Shown here one piece after another: positions 1-11,690 of a DNA stretch of 64,000 nt (the first letter of the stretch is position 1; each line of letters starts with the position of its first letter). The notes beneath the pieces are model-generated. The model was not told the DNA's origin and searched no databases. It saw only the letters and a program-made list of their open reading frames with translations. Position numbers and translations under genes: made by a program. Source of the stretch: Aporrectodea caliginosa (lineage: Eukaryota > Annelida > Clitellata > Crassiclitellata > Lumbricidae); NCBI GenBank assembly GCA_020284085.1, contig JACEVL010000495.1, forward strand, positions 170,001 through 234,000. Direction: 5' to 3'.

Positions 1-1281
1 GATATGAACAAAGCGAGGGAGTCGGGCTGTGACCCTAGCTGATGCATTGAAATCCGACTGAAGGGGGAGAGACGCTGCCAAACGCTATACTATAGCGCAT
101 CCCAATGTTGAATTTGCGAAATTCGCAGTAAGTTGGAATGCAAGGTTTTCACTGCATTGTAGTTCCATGAGGAACACTATCGGATACCGCCAGACCCGCA
201 TTACCTGCTCCTGTGACACTGATGAAAATGAAAATAGCATTTAACATGAAATCGGGATTTTTGAAGACGTGAAGGCCGCTATATAAATGTAACGAGACAT
301 TTATGTCAAGCCTTTCAATCACCTCCCAAACTCACTTTATCCAAAAATGGTCCCGAGAAACCATCGAATTCAATATAATATAAATCGTAAACATTTCGGA
401 ATTAACGAATATTGCGCACAACTTAGGCCCTATAGCCATGATTTAAGAATTTTAAGTAAACACGCCCAGTGTTTGGCCAATAACTTTAACTCTATTGTAA
501 ATTAATGTATGTCAAAAGATATAGCAATTCGTAAACGCTTGTTTTCTAGTGATAGGCCCACAATGTGTTGATTATGTTTTTCGCAATTAGCAGGTGAAGT
601 TTCATGTAGGCTGACAATATGTAAGATATAATTTCTGTGCTCCATTTATGTAAACAGAATTTAAAGAATAGTAGAAATCTGTAGCCTTATTCATAGAAGC
701 ATGTTACAACAGAGAAACTCACCTCTTACATTTGGAGAAGTATTTATGTAGCATTAGAAACCAATTGACAAAGTCCTGTTCCGATACCAAACTACAGAAT
801 AGGTTAATCTTAGTTTCGGTGAACATTCAATGTGAGAAGACCGACTGTACCAATAGACACACACAAAGCAAAAGGCTATAGTCATATTATTGTGGTAAAT
901 TAAAAAAATTATATAAGTCGCCACTTGGAAAGACAAATGAGGAAATGATCGCAAGTTATTACAGGAGTAGAATTTAACTGTTGCAAATAAATTAACAGGG
1001 ACGTAGCGAGGAAAAACATTTCGGAGGGGTTTTAAGTTTTCGGGGGTTTTCCATTGGAATTGGTCGTATTTTTCTACATTTTAGGATTTATTAATAGTAA
1101 TGCACTTACTTCGGTGGGGTGGGTTTGAACCCGTAAAACCACCCCCTATATAAGCCTATGTGAATTAAGAATGTGTGTTAACAGCCTTCCAATTCAAATA
1201 AAATCCAAAAGAAATAACACATGTAGGCAAGCAATTGATATTAAGTTCCAATACTGTTTGAACCTTAAGTTTGGTAACAGG
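1..1281. other. Intergenic, no gene seen
   Basis: AT-rich sequence with only short chance reading frames. Around 1000-1016 there is a CAGGGACGTAGCGAGG stretch that resembles one end of a hAT-type element, but I could not find the matching inverted end. Confidence 0.5.
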
Positions 1282-1546
1282 TCGATAGTCCGAAGGTTCG
1301 ATAGTCCGAAGATTCGTCGTAGGTTGACGGATGAAAATAATTCTTGCTTGAGTAGAAGTTGGATTAATTTACAGAATTCTTGCTTAAATAGAAGTTGGAC
1401 TGATGAAAATAATCCCTGCTTAAATGAAAGTTGGAATGATGAAAAGATATTGTAGTGTAAGTAGAAGTTGAATTCATGCAACGATTTAATGTCGGATTAA
1501 TGTCGTACTACAGAATCTTCGGACTATCGAACCTTCGGACTATCGA
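1282..1546. mobile_element. MITE with 34-bp perfect terminal inverted repeats and internal tandem repeats
   Basis: Positions 1282-1315 and 1513-1546 are perfect inverted repeats of 34 bp. Each arm is itself a doublet of the word CGATAGTCCGAAG. The interior contains about three diverged copies of a roughly 36-bp unit (TGCTTRARTRGAAGTTGG core), giving no functional protein. TTGAACCTTA occurs just outside both ends (about 1258 and 1556) and may be part of the insertion site. The size (265 bp) and absence of coding sequence fit a non-autonomous DNA transposon. Confidence 0.75.
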
Positions 1547-1872
1547 GGCGCAACCTTGAACCTTAGGTCTCCTGATGGGGGTAATAGGACCACCATAAAG
1601 TTTAAAACGTATTGGCGCTCAATGTATGTCATAAGTGTTGATTGTGCTGCTTGCTTTGTCGTTAACCCCGATTTTAGGTTAAACGGTGCCACATTCTATG
1701 CCTATTGTTGTTTCCATTGACTCCACAGCTAAACAGCGCATTCAAGCATTTGCTGTTACTTGCAAATACCAAGAACAAGTACATGAGTCATGAAGTATTC
1801 GTTCAATATTGGTTGATTTAGTAGTAAGTATAGCTGTATACATGTATGTGTGTTGTATGTATGTGTGTTGCA

Positions 1873-2005
1873 TGTATGTATGTATGTATGTATGTATGTA
1901 TGTATGTATGTATGTATGTATGTATGTATGTATGTATGTATGTATGTATGTATGTATGTATGTATGTATGTATGTATGTATGTATGTGTGTATGTATGTA
2001 TGTAT
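1873..2005. repeat. (ATGT)n microsatellite
   Basis: Nearly uninterrupted ATGT tetranucleotide repeat of about 130 bp, with degenerate ATGT-rich flanks from about 1846 to 2075. Open frames of alternating Met/Tyr/Val/Cys here are by-products of the repeat. Confidence 0.97.
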
Positions 2006-2009
2006 TCAA

Positions 2010-2660
2010 TGTATATGTGTACGCATACATGTATGGATGCGTATATGTACATGTATGCATTTATTATGTATGTATGCCTTTGTATATTTGCATTAGAAGC
2101 CTAATCTGTGTTCAGTTAGGCTAGCTACTTCCTGGTAAAAGCCTACGGGAAAATTGCTGTTCAAGACCGTAATCGCACAAAAGACAACTCTGCCTATAAG
2201 AGACTATCTTTAGTATACCTAAATGAAGGCATGCAGCACGCCTAACGTAGACCGGTAGCCTTAGAATAACATACGAATCGCTTAGTAGTGAGGGCTAAAA
2301 TTACGCTTCGGCGACTCTTCGTACCCTATACATGTGCACGCAGTTCTCTGACTACAAAGGAAGAAGCTGAACAATGGTATCTTCGATCTACGAGTGAAAG
2401 CAAACGACCTGCTCCGTAAAGAGCATTCAGAGGTCTACTTTAATAAAACCACGTGTCAACAAGTTACTACATCATTCGATGGTTCTGCAATTGAACACAA
2501 TACGTGACTGGTATTTTAAAGGAAAGATCTGCTGACTGCATTCGCTTTGGGGATCTGGAGGTCCATGCAGTGTGGCTTCTGACAGTACTGTTGTGTATAT
2601 AGCCTACTGAACATTAGGTCTCCTCTGCTGCTTATGCCTGCAATCGTGATTCGTAGAAGA
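2010..2660. other. Upstream region of gene A
   Basis: No coding sequence recognised. It should contain the promoter and 5' UTR of the gene starting at 2672, but I see no convincing TATA box or other core element at a sensible distance. Confidence 0.4.
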
Positions 2661-2675
2661 ATGTCTGAACTATGA
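2661..2675 (+). promoter_or_regulatory. Short upstream ORF overlapping gene A start
   Basis: ATG TCT GAA CTA TGA starts 11 nt before the proposed start codon of gene A, and its stop codon overlaps that start (ATGA). If both lie on the mature mRNA, this arrangement could reduce initiation or require re-initiation at the main ATG. Seen in sequence; the effect is inferred. Confidence 0.35.
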
Positions 2676-4060
2676 AAATCTGCATATTCATCCTATCTGT
2701 CATTTGCATCAGTCTCAGAAGAACAGGTAAGAACCGATAGTGTTCTTCATAGAACTACAATCTAGCGAATGACTTGAGGCTGTAATGTAACCTACTCTGA
2801 ATTATGCAGAGACTTTTGAATTTAATGTAAGGGCACTACAGTGCATGTAGTGGTTAGCGTGCTGGACGTTTGACGATTGATCGGAGGTTAAAATCTCCAT
2901 CAGAGCAGAAATTTGTGTCTGGGTCGAGAGTTCTGCTCTACTTAAGCCCCTATCGAACTCAGCTGTAATTAGTACACTGACCGATCAATGTCACTGGGAG
3001 GATCATACGGTGGGGAGCAGACTGGCTACCCGCACTCGTAATGAAACAATAATTAATATCCAAAGTTGCCTCTTATAGTAGCTTAGTGGACTACTATTCT
3101 TTAATTTTATGTCAAGAAAAACGAAGTAGTCTGGCTATAGACTATATGATACGATATTTTAGTTAGAAGGTTATGGCTATGTCAATTTTCATCATGATTA
3201 AACATCATTGCAACAGGTTGGCTGTGTTCAAGATTCAAGACTTGTTGTACAACTTCCGAGTTGAGATCCACTTTATATGAAGAATTACTATGAGCTCTTG
3301 GATACTTCATTGCATTTTTCTGACTATTCATAACTGCTGTAAAACAGTATAACGAGGCGCGGTAAGTAAGCTGTTCTACACTAAGCGAGAAAGGGAGTTT
3401 TTATCACACCTACTGTAGATTGTTTTATTGGTTTAATTGCCTTCTTTTTTAAATGTGCATATTTCAGAAAGCTTAATATATTCCGGCTGTAAACCTCTTG
3501 GCGACTGGGCGTTCAATCTGACTTGTGATGAGAACAGTATAACCTTAGTTCAAGACGCATTCATCAGTGCAATCACTGATAATGGTACGCTACAAGATTC
3601 CTGCGTCAATGCTCTACTAAATCTTACGGCAGAATGCAGTCCCCAACGGAATCTGATGACTAGAAGCCTCCGATTAGCTTGCAACACGATGTCAGGTCCA
3701 TGCAATTCAAACGGATCAGCGATCGCTTTGAACTCACCCCTGTTCCGCAGTTGCAGTTCGCAGAATTTCACGTACGCTTATGCCGTCTACGACTGCCTAC
3801 CAGGTGAGTTAGAATAGGATCTGAATGCTAGAAAGTCATACATGAAGTGACATGTGGAAGGACATACATATACATGTATATAAAGAATTCATTAGCGCCT
3901 ACATTCTACTTCTTTTAATACATGTAGCTTTCAACTTTTATGTGCATAGCCTACCTTAACGGTAGCAGTTAAGATTATCTCTTACATAATGACGATGACC
4001 ACAACTTGGCCGAAGAAGTCGTCGACGACAATGATGATGATAATGATAATGATAATGATA

Positions 4061-4123
<63 letters not shown>

Positions 4124-4171
4124 GTGATGGTGATGATGGTGGTGGTGGTGTGGTGGTGGTGGTGGTGGTGG

Positions 4172-4220
<49 letters not shown>

Positions 4221-6444
4221 AATGATGGTGATTATGATGGTGATAATGTTAATAATAATGACGATGATGATAATGATGTTGATGATGAAGTTGGTAATCG
4301 GGCGAGATCCTAGATAGTTTCACTGACGAGAGCATGAGCGTTTGCAGACCCTTGGGAAATAATTGCCAATTTTCTCCTGGTCAGTAATACTGCATTGTAG
4401 TTCCTGAGCCTTGCAATGAAAGCTTATTGTTATTCGAACAGCATTTAATTCAAGTGAAAGAATACGAAACTACTTTTACCTCGGTTCGCCAGAGGAAGCA
4501 TTGTCGTCATCAGATAAAGTCTATCTGATGTCAACAAACTACGATAGAAAGGAATACACGACCTCCATGATCAGCAGGTGTTCCGTGAAGGTCACAAATG
4601 GTACCAATCTACTTTTCAGGATCCTCGATCTTCTAGGAGAGACAGTTTCAGCATCTAACGATTCATATTCCAACGTTTCCTGTCCTTATGAGTTGTACAT
4701 CACCAATGGAACTGGGCAGGTGGAGAAGAAATGGTGTGGACAATTGGAATGGGATTCCTTCGGAGACAATGAACTCTACATACCTACGAATGACGGTGGC
4801 CTGACAGTCGATGTCCTATTCAAAGGCAGTTCGTCTTCAGTTCGAGGAAGAGTTTGGATTCTTGTCGAAGGTAAGCTACGATTTGCGTTATAGCATGTTT
4901 TAGAGTTATATATGGCGGAGGACCTGGAGACGCGAGGAGTGGACGTGAGAACTGCCGTAAACATGGTAGATAAGAGCACAGGCAGAAATGGAGACACCTT
5001 GTTTAAACCTCATCGTTGGCACGTTTTCCTGACAGAAGACAGATGAAGAAGAAGATGGTTTAGAGTTATAGCCAATACAAACAATTGCAATTGATGGCTG
5101 CCAGGGTATAGCCTACGAGCTATTAGTATGGGGCCTACATGCTTCATTTTGTTTGAATGATGGCTTAAATGAGTTTAGACTATGGCAATGGTTAAGCTAG
5201 TAATGCTTTTATTTTCAGTTAATGAATTTGATCTTAATCTAAGGAAAAGGCTACAATACAATTAAATTGCACATCCAATAGTATCAGTTTGAGAAGTTCT
5301 GTGAACAATCTGCTCAGTTGTGTAAATAATACTTCACATATCACAAAAGGGTGAAATTAGCGATCACTTAGCATGGTTAATTATTATTCATGACCTCCTA
5401 GAGGCTTACAGAGGCGCTATATGAATGATCTGTAGTTGCAACGACAGTTACAATGACTAAACGATTGTTTAGGCAATCGAACAGACAATGGATCTGTTGA
5501 GATGGAAATATCCTGTGGACAGTACAATGCCAGTTCTCCAACCATCTTCTTCTCATCATCAAGCCTGACCAGCGTCTCTTCAGCTGATACCACTGCTACA
5601 ACTGCAACCTCAGTAACAACAAGAGCTGCTGCTCCTTCCACGGTCCTCTCTTCGTCTCCTCTTCCTTCATCAGGGGCAGCCAATGAGAACAATGACATCA
5701 ATCAAACCGGTTAAATCAATAGCTTCTTATTATATATTACTACTAGCACATCAGTTCTTGGATTTAGCCATAAACCTAATGTTCTACTGTCAATGAGTAG
5801 GCCTAGATTCCTTGAAGAGGGCGTTATTCAAATTTTCAGAATGAATGACATCTACAAAGACACCTGCCACACATTTTCGCTCCACTATTATGCAGGAAGT
5901 CATCCACAAGACTGCCTTCTGGAGATGTTTAGAAAGCTTCATAATTATGAATTCCAGGGTACATCAAAACACAAAGTCATTCTATGTCTATAAGTAGCAT
6001 CTACTATAATACCAAACAGTAGCCTTTGTGTCTACGAGTGACTTGGTATCATCATTGTCTGCTATAACGTGACACTAGTGTTTAAAGAGAGCATGTTCTA
6101 ACTTTCAGTGGCTGTCGCAGTCGGAGTTTCCGTTGGTGGTCTCGTCATTATTTCCATCATAATCGCAATTACTATATGCATCTACATCTGCCATTCAAAA
6201 AAGTAAGCAACGTTGATTGCTCTTATCAAATACAGTATATATATATATTCGTTTTATTATAAATTCAAATATATACATATATAAATAAATACAGTATAAC
6301 AACGTTACTATGACCTTACGACAGGCACTGCGGCTGAGTACACGGCGGCTAGATATCAAAGTCAATACAGCTATCTTGTTATTATTATCATTATTATTAT
6401 TATTATTAAAAATTATTGTTATCATGATCATGATCATGATCATG

Positions 6445-6506
<62 letters not shown>

Positions 6507-6571
6507 TGTTGTTAATCTTGTCATTCAATATTTTGTTATGATTATCATTATTATTATTAAAAATTATTGTT

Positions 6572-6610
<39 letters not shown>

Positions 6611-6611
6611 G

Positions 6612-6677
<66 letters not shown>

Positions 6678-7621
6678 GTACTATTATCATCATTGTTGTT
6701 AATCTTGTCATTCAATATTTTGTTATGATAATCATTATTATTGAAAGTACCCATCATTGGTAAAGTCATCATCAGAAATAGCTCAACAAATAACATTCAA
6801 TAAGTTGCAAGACATAATTTGACATAATTTATGACATGCAACGTACTTTTGTTATCTTTCTAATTAGCAAGTAGATGAACACTTGTCTTAATTTTTCTAT
6901 AATAAAAGTTTACCAACGTGATCGTTTCATTGCCAGTAGGTCAATACTTGAATTACCGTGTTCTGCGAATTCTATTTCCAGACAGCCAGAAGTTGTTGCG
7001 ATGAGGCAGAGCGCCAGAAGGACTGAAGCAGTCTCTCACGGTGATCCATATCTGAATGCAACCGCTCTGCCTGATATTGTGCATCCAACAGTAACAGGAG
7101 AAGGTGAAGAGGAAGGAAACTATTATAGACAACTAAATCCAGTGACAAATAGAACTTACTCGAAACTAGATCTAGACTATGACAGTATACCCTCTGGACT
7201 GCGTGGTGCAGAAGGAGAAGGCAGTGGAGCATCAGAGGGAGGCGGAATACAAACAGGAAGTGGAGGAACAGCCGGAGGAGGAAGAGTAGAAGAGGAACGA
7301 CAGCCATCAGCAGGATTAGAGGCTTTGGGAGGACCAGGAGAATCGGAAATTCCAACACACTCTACGATTAACACACCCAATAAGAAGCCGGAGCGAATCA
7401 AGAAGAAAACAAAACCGTTTAGAAATGCCGCAGCCGGGCAGTTGCAAGAGATCTTCCTGCAGCCATCTTCTCATTCGGACCAAATCGCGAATCATCAACA
7501 GTTAAACAAAAGACCGAACGACTCCGGACATCAGCAAAACATTATCCTGGAGGCACCGGAAATATCTTATAACAATCTCCAAATAAATCCGCTTCAACTT
7601 ATTATGGATTGCAACTGCTGA
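2672..7621 (+). CDS. Gene A: type I membrane protein, SUEL-lectin-like + CUB-like + mucin stalk, ITIM-like tail
   Basis: Six coding exons: 2672-2726, 3468-3803, 4493-4870, 5473-5709, 6109-6202, 6982-7621 (stop included). Intron phases are 1,1,1,1,2 and the joined frame is open for 579 codons. Residues 1-18 form a hydrophobic signal peptide. Residues about 20-130 are an eight-cysteine SUEL/Gal_lectin-like domain, 131-256 a CUB-like domain, 257-335 a short Ser/Thr-rich stalk, about 337-362 the membrane helix and 363-579 the cytoplasmic tail. Several N-glycosylation sequons lie in the ectodomain. The downstream paralogue B repeats the plan exon for exon, which strongly supports the model. The donor of exon 4 (CCG|GTTAAA) is weak. 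Role unknown; a surface recognition receptor is inferred. The 5' and 3' UTRs are not determined; ATTAAA at 7717 is a possible polyadenylation signal. Confidence 0.82.
2830..3060 (+). mobile_element. tRNA-derived SINE-like insertion in intron 1 of gene A
   Basis: A tRNA-like head (GTAGTGGTTAGCGTGCTGGAC resembling an A box, then GGTTAAAATC resembling a decayed B box) is followed by an unrelated body ending near an AT-rich tail. It resembles SINEs with RNA polymerase III promoters. Family not identified. Confidence 0.4.
3468..3803 (+). CDS. Gene A exon 2: SUEL/Gal_lectin-like domain
   Basis: One symmetric 1-1 phase exon encodes the whole domain. Eight cysteines (in SGC, LTC, DSC, AEC, LAC, GPC, RSC, YDC) match the number and order expected for the four disulphides of SUEL/rhamnose-binding lectin domains. 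The closing FTYAYAVYDC segment corresponds to the family's final strand before the last cysteine. The YGR and DPC motifs typical of rhamnose-binding members are absent, so carbohydrate binding should not be assumed. Assignment rests on pattern matching by eye. Confidence 0.75.
4027..4290. repeat. (GAT)n/(GGT)n microsatellite in intron 2 of gene A
   Basis: Trinucleotide repeat of GAT with GGT and AAT interruptions. It yields poly-Asp and poly-Met frames with no biological support. Confidence 0.97.
4493..4870 (+). CDS. Gene A exon 3: CUB-like domain
   Basis: Symmetric 1-1 phase exon of 378 nt. Features of a CUB fold are visible: an STNYD segment near the start (compare SPNYP), a cysteine 20 residues on, a RILDL strand, CPYELYI (compare C-x-YD-x-L-x-I), WCG about 17 residues later, and a final VDVLF...VRGRVWILV strand. 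The usual first CUB cysteine is missing; only three cysteines lie in this exon. The start at 4493 is the only acceptor nearby that keeps phase 1. Confidence 0.7.
5473..5709 (+). CDS. Gene A exon 4: Ser/Thr-rich stalk
   Basis: Encodes about 79 residues, opening with GNRTDNGS and an SCG that is conserved in gene B (GSRTDGSS...SCG), then a Ser/Thr/Ala-rich stretch typical of O-glycosylated stalks. The frame meets TAA directly after the donor, so intron retention would give a soluble ectodomain. Confidence 0.7.
6109..6202 (+). CDS. Gene A exon 5: transmembrane helix
   Basis: 94 nt, the same length as in gene B. It encodes an uninterrupted hydrophobic segment starting VAVAVGVSVGG and ending in Cys/Tyr and HSKK, a stop-transfer boundary. 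The GVSVGG core is identical in B. Acceptor TTTCAG and donor GTAAGC are strong. Confidence 0.82.
6374..6735. repeat. (ATC)n/(ATT)n microsatellites in a duplicated block, intron 5 of gene A
   Basis: Two blocks each run AAAATTATTGTTATCAT, then (ATC)n, then TTGTTAATCTTGTCATTCAA (about 6410-6540 and 6558-6735), showing a local duplication of repeat plus flanks. Confidence 0.92.
6982..7621 (+). CDS. Gene A exon 6: cytoplasmic tail with ITIM-like motifs
   Basis: Encodes residues 368-579. Two sequences fit the (S/I/V/L)-x-Y-x-x-(I/V/L) pattern: LDYDSI (Tyr433) and ISYNNL (Tyr563). Further tyrosines include YYRQL and TYSKL. A Gly/Glu-rich middle and a Lys-rich patch (KKPERIKKKTK) separate them. The final NPLQ aligns with NPLY of gene B. 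Phosphorylation is inferred, not shown. Confidence 0.75.
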
Positions 7622-8549
7622 AGCAACTGTATCCATCCAACTTGTAATGCCCTGCACTATATTATTGCTAAAAATGTGAACTTCAGCGTATTTGTGAGGT
7701 GTTTAACTGGTGCTACATTAAAATGTCTTATTACATACATACATATATGCATAAATACATACATGCATACATATGCATACATATAGTTACTAATATGATG
7801 GGTTTAGTTGTGTTCCTGTTTCCTTGCTGTGAGAATATGCTATCTATAACTAAACTGAATCGACTGTTATTATTGCATATTTCTTAAGTTTTCACTTTGT
7901 GCATTACCATAAAAAATAATACAACAGGTAATTGGGGGGCCTGGTTAGCGGGATTTCCATCCTTTTGGGTCTCCCTTTGTGTTTTGTATTATCTGAGTTT
8001 ATTACCTTCAAATCTATAATGCCACGAGCTTACTTACTGTTCTTGTATCACTGTTATTTGTAATTTCTTGTGAACACTAACGACATTATTATGATAAACA
8101 TAATAATTCTTTCCGTAAACCTATATATTGCAATGGTGATAATCAAAAATTCTTGCACATTTGAATACCTTTTCAAAATTAAATACTTAAGTTACGCTGT
8201 CTACTATGTTTTTTGTTTTGTATTAAAAACATAAAAACAGCAACCGAAAAGCCTCGGGTACAACGAACAATTCTAGTGTTAGGTATGACCAGAGAAAGGC
8301 AATCAGATGATGGAATGATGATAAGTCTGGGAAATAAGAATTGATTTAAGTAGACCGATTGTGGTTGGACAGAGTTCAATGTTCTACAAACGATGAGCCA
8401 AACAAATTCTACGCTGAACAAGAAGCCAGGGAAAAGATTTAAGCACAGGAGTCATATAATGTAATGTAATTAGTAACTTATGTAGCACCGTTCACAGCAG
8501 TGACCATTTACTAAGTTAGTAGCACTCCCTGTACGAATACCCAGAGTCA
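7622..8549. other. 3' flank of gene A, no other gene
   Basis: AT-rich; presumably begins with the 3' UTR of gene A. Contains short ATAC/ATGC-rich patches around 7735-7790. No conserved coding sequence seen. Confidence 0.45.
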
Positions 8550-8935
8550 ATCAATCAATCAATATTCGTTTATTTCCAATCACAGAATGTCAGAGACGCA
8601 TTTCTGCTTGAAAGTTAATATGGTTATTTCGATTACAATATCAGATCGATTCATTTTCAGATAGAAGAAATAGGTTTTGAGGTGAGAGAGATATATATGA
8701 ACAGATTCAGAAAGAATGGAAACACGTAAAGAGGGCGTTCCACAGCGCAGACCCAATGGTGGAAAATGATCTGGTTTGGGCTAAAGTAGTCCTAGTTCGC
8801 TGGATGATATCATGCCAGTCCAAAAAGCAGAGAGGTCGGAGATAAGCTGCAGAATGATGAGAGCGAATGAGATCTCTTAGATATTTCGGAGCAAAACCCA
8901 GCTTGGACTTGAGATGATCATAATATTTTGACGGC
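8550..8935 (-). mobile_element. Non-LTR retrotransposon 3' end (reverse transcriptase C-terminus)
   Basis: Read on the minus strand, the sequence encodes FAPKYLRDLI, then RTRTTLAQTRSFS and SALWNAL. This is the characteristic C-terminal tail of CR1/L2-like reverse transcriptases (APKYL..., RTRT...RSFS...WN.LP). A short 3' UTR ends in ATTG repeats at 8549-8562. Truncated at the 5' side and without an intact frame. Confidence 0.75.
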
Positions 8936-9900
8936 CAGTTATGCTCTAGCCAATGATTTCTGAACGCTTTGGAGTTTCAACACGTTTGACTTAGTTTTCA
9001 GCTGCACAATCCGTTTACAAATATGACTGCATCTCAGAGACTCGTTAGAGTTAATGAGCATTGAGCAATTACCCATTTATCATGTGATCTTGTTCGCCAA
9101 GTATTGCATTTATTCTTGTTCAGGAAGAAGGAAGCTATTTTGCTGCAGGAATTTAGGATTGGCCTAGCCTAGGCCTATACTTGAATTAGAGCTACATAAA
9201 AATTTTATTAGATCATATTATATTTAAAGCAAACTTCTGAGACTTTTTAGTCATGTATGATGTATGTCTGCGGGAGTAAAGTTTGCCCATAAATCTTGGC
9301 CATATATTTTCGAACTGAAACCCATGTAAATTACTTGAACCTCTTTTTTAAAACCTGTGACTCATCAGCTATCAGGTAGTTGTTTAAACCAATGTGTGCC
9401 CATCATGCAGTTACCATGCTGTTGTTTAAACCATAACCACGCTTTTATTGAAACCAGACAGTTGAACAAAAGGTTTGACAAGAGCGATGATAAACAATGA
9501 TGATGTTGGTTCAAAGGGATAGCCCTAAAACGGCCTAAGCCCCGCTGACAAGGGTCACTCTAAAGAAAAGTAATGCTAATAATAAGGTGGTCGGGAAATA
9601 TCTATAAGTCTCTGTTTTAAAAGACAGGGAACAAAGGATGAGTTATAAACACAAATATGTATGCATGTATGTAATGTATGTATATGGTCCTTTATATGGC
9701 GCCTTATAAGAACCTCATAAAGGCGAGAAATGTAGCTACCCAACAGATCTAAGCAGATGCGACTTAAGAACTTTCGAAAATGTTTCCTGAGCTGCATGCG
9801 ATGCAATGTTACGGGAAGAATGTTCCAGTATCATGGTCCAGTAGGCCTACATGAGAAGGCCCATCATGCAGTTATGTAGTTGTTTAAACACAAATGTGTG
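8936..9900. other. Intergenic; local short repeats
   Basis: No gene recognised. A block at 9505-9560 contains CCTAAAACGGCCTAAGCCCC and resembles repeat-derived sequence seen elsewhere in animal genomes, but I cannot assign it. See the separate entry for the CCCATCATGCAGTTA repeats. Confidence 0.4.
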
Positions 9901-9908
9901 CCCATCAT

Positions 9909-11606
9909 TAGGGACGTCAATCCTATGGGAAGGGGGGGAATGAAGCAGAAATCTTCATAGCCTTTTCAGAGGGGAAGAAATGTTTGTATACATTAAATGT
10001 CTGCTCAGTAGTTTTCCATTTAAGAAATTAATCGATGTGTTTTTGATTTGAAAAAAATTGTTTCAAAAATAATAACATCATTGTGCTGTCCTCGGACCGA
10101 GCTGACGATTAGTCTTTAATTTTATAATTTTGCGCAGGCCTATCGTATATATACTCAAGCGATTAGACTTACAGTTACTGTTTCAGATCACTGGTCCCTG
10201 TTCAAGAATCTTGCAATTAACCTCTGCTGACATGGCAGTTGCGGCTCAGCTGATACGTCAGTGCAGTCAGAAACTGAAACTGATCAGAGAAGATGACCAT
10301 AACATACATCACATGATACATGTACATGGCAGTCTCTAGTTAAAGAAGCACAATGCTTTGCAACGGCCCACGATGTTGATGCAAAACTTTCTGGCTCATC
10401 GAGCCTTCTCGATTGTTGGGTCATAAACCTGAAATGGGCTCCCACTTGAGCTGCGCTTGATGCCTCGCAGCAATATGCCTGCTATCTGCCGCCTTCTCAA
10501 GTCTTCTCTATCTAGCAGTGGCTAGCCGCCTCTGAGTAGGTTTCTTGAAGGGGCGCTATATAAATTATCGGAATGAATGAATGAAGACGGCCACCCAGGC
10601 AACATGACGAGAAAACTGAGAAAAGAACAGTAAATGTGGCGCTCAATGGCACAGACCACTATCGTATTGGTGCACATGGTTACTAGAACCTATGTATAAA
10701 TCACTGGATACAGTTGCTTGTCAAATACACGACCGTTTCCGTGATGACATTCTAGGTGTATTTTGAAGAAATGGATCATTTTACGCCAAGGTAGTTGATA
10801 ACAGAGGATCACGTACCGACAGTATAGCTAACCTGTGTAACTTCCACGACCTAGAACCACAGGTAGTGCAAACCGAGCTCCAGGAGTTTTGACACGCATG
10901 TGGCGCCGTACAATACATTGTGCCTCTTAATGACTTGATTCAAGAGTACAGATGGAAAATTGGAACTGATTCACCTGGATGATGCAGGCACAGTCAACGA
11001 CGATGATGACGAGCAAAGGACACATCTGTCGACAGGACAGTGGATTGAAAGCAGTTATGTTAAGCCATTATGTGTGATAAGGCAACTTTCAGGCTATCCT
11101 ATGCCATATACAAAACCTGGTCTCCCTTGCGGTGACCAGCTCCTCAGCTGAGCGAGTAATGAGTCGCATCCGCATTGTGAAAAATCGACAGAGTTCAACC
11201 ATGGTTGATGACTGGCTTGCACCTCTGACAGTATTAGCCTGTGTAAGAGACGCTACTCTATGACTAAAACTGGACTAAATTGTTGATCGCTTGGCTACGC
11301 ACTATGCCGCTCTGAAAAGCACCTATTGTAATCTCAGTACTTACGTTAGTACTGTCTGAGCGCTCTCGCTGTAATGGCGGCAGTATGCCTCTGTCTGTGT
11401 ACAAACCTTCATATTTTATGATGCATAATGTTGCTTGTTTAGTTAACTAAAAGTTAAAGAATTCAACAGTAAAATTGTGCTTCAAATTTCGATAATCGAG
11501 ATTTTCTCTTTTGTCGACCAATCGTCTACGGCCGTCGTCGTGGGGGACAATCTGATGACAAGAGGGGGGAATGCTTCATAGGCGTAAGGGGGTATGGACG
11601 CCCCTG
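9909..11606 (+). mobile_element. Degenerate hAT transposon with 8-bp target duplication
   Basis: CCCATCAT is present at both 9901-9908 and 11607-11614. Ends are imperfect inverted repeats: TAGGGACGTCAATCC on the left, reverse complement CAGGGGCGTCCATACC on the right. Transposase remnants lie on the + strand at 10130-10339 (LQLLFQITGPCSRILQL) and about 11107-11264 (SSSAERVMSRIRIVKNRQ, the hAT C-terminal dimerisation motif). Stops and frame changes separate them, so it is not autonomous. Confidence 0.85.
10440..10590 (+). mobile_element. SINE/LINE 3' end inserted in the hAT element
   Basis: The words GCCTCTGAGTAGG, TTGAAGGGGCGCTATATAAAT and a GAATGAATGAATGAA tail recur at several places in the window (for example 17870, 36845, 42620 reversed, 56460 reversed) and mark the 3' end of a common retroelement. 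Confidence 0.6.
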
Positions 11607-11690
11607 CCCATCATGCAGTTATCATGTAGTTGTTTAAACACAAATTGTGCCTGTCATGCAGTAATCATGTAGTTGCTTAAAAACAAATGT

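Larger units (their letters stand above)
9383..11690. repeat. Dispersed copies of a local minisatellite (CCCATCATGCAGTTA / GTTTAAACAC)
   Basis: Copies at about 9383-9432, 9865-9908 and 11607-11690 share GTTGTTTAAAC and TGTGCCCATCATGCAGTTA. A hAT element has split the second from the third copy, using CCCATCAT as its target duplication. Confidence 0.75.

Noticed and set aside
4006..4317. Poly-Asp/poly-Met frames; also poly-His frames at 6310 and 12922, and WMDG frames at 54911
   Set aside because: All are translations of simple repeats in introns or intergenic DNA.
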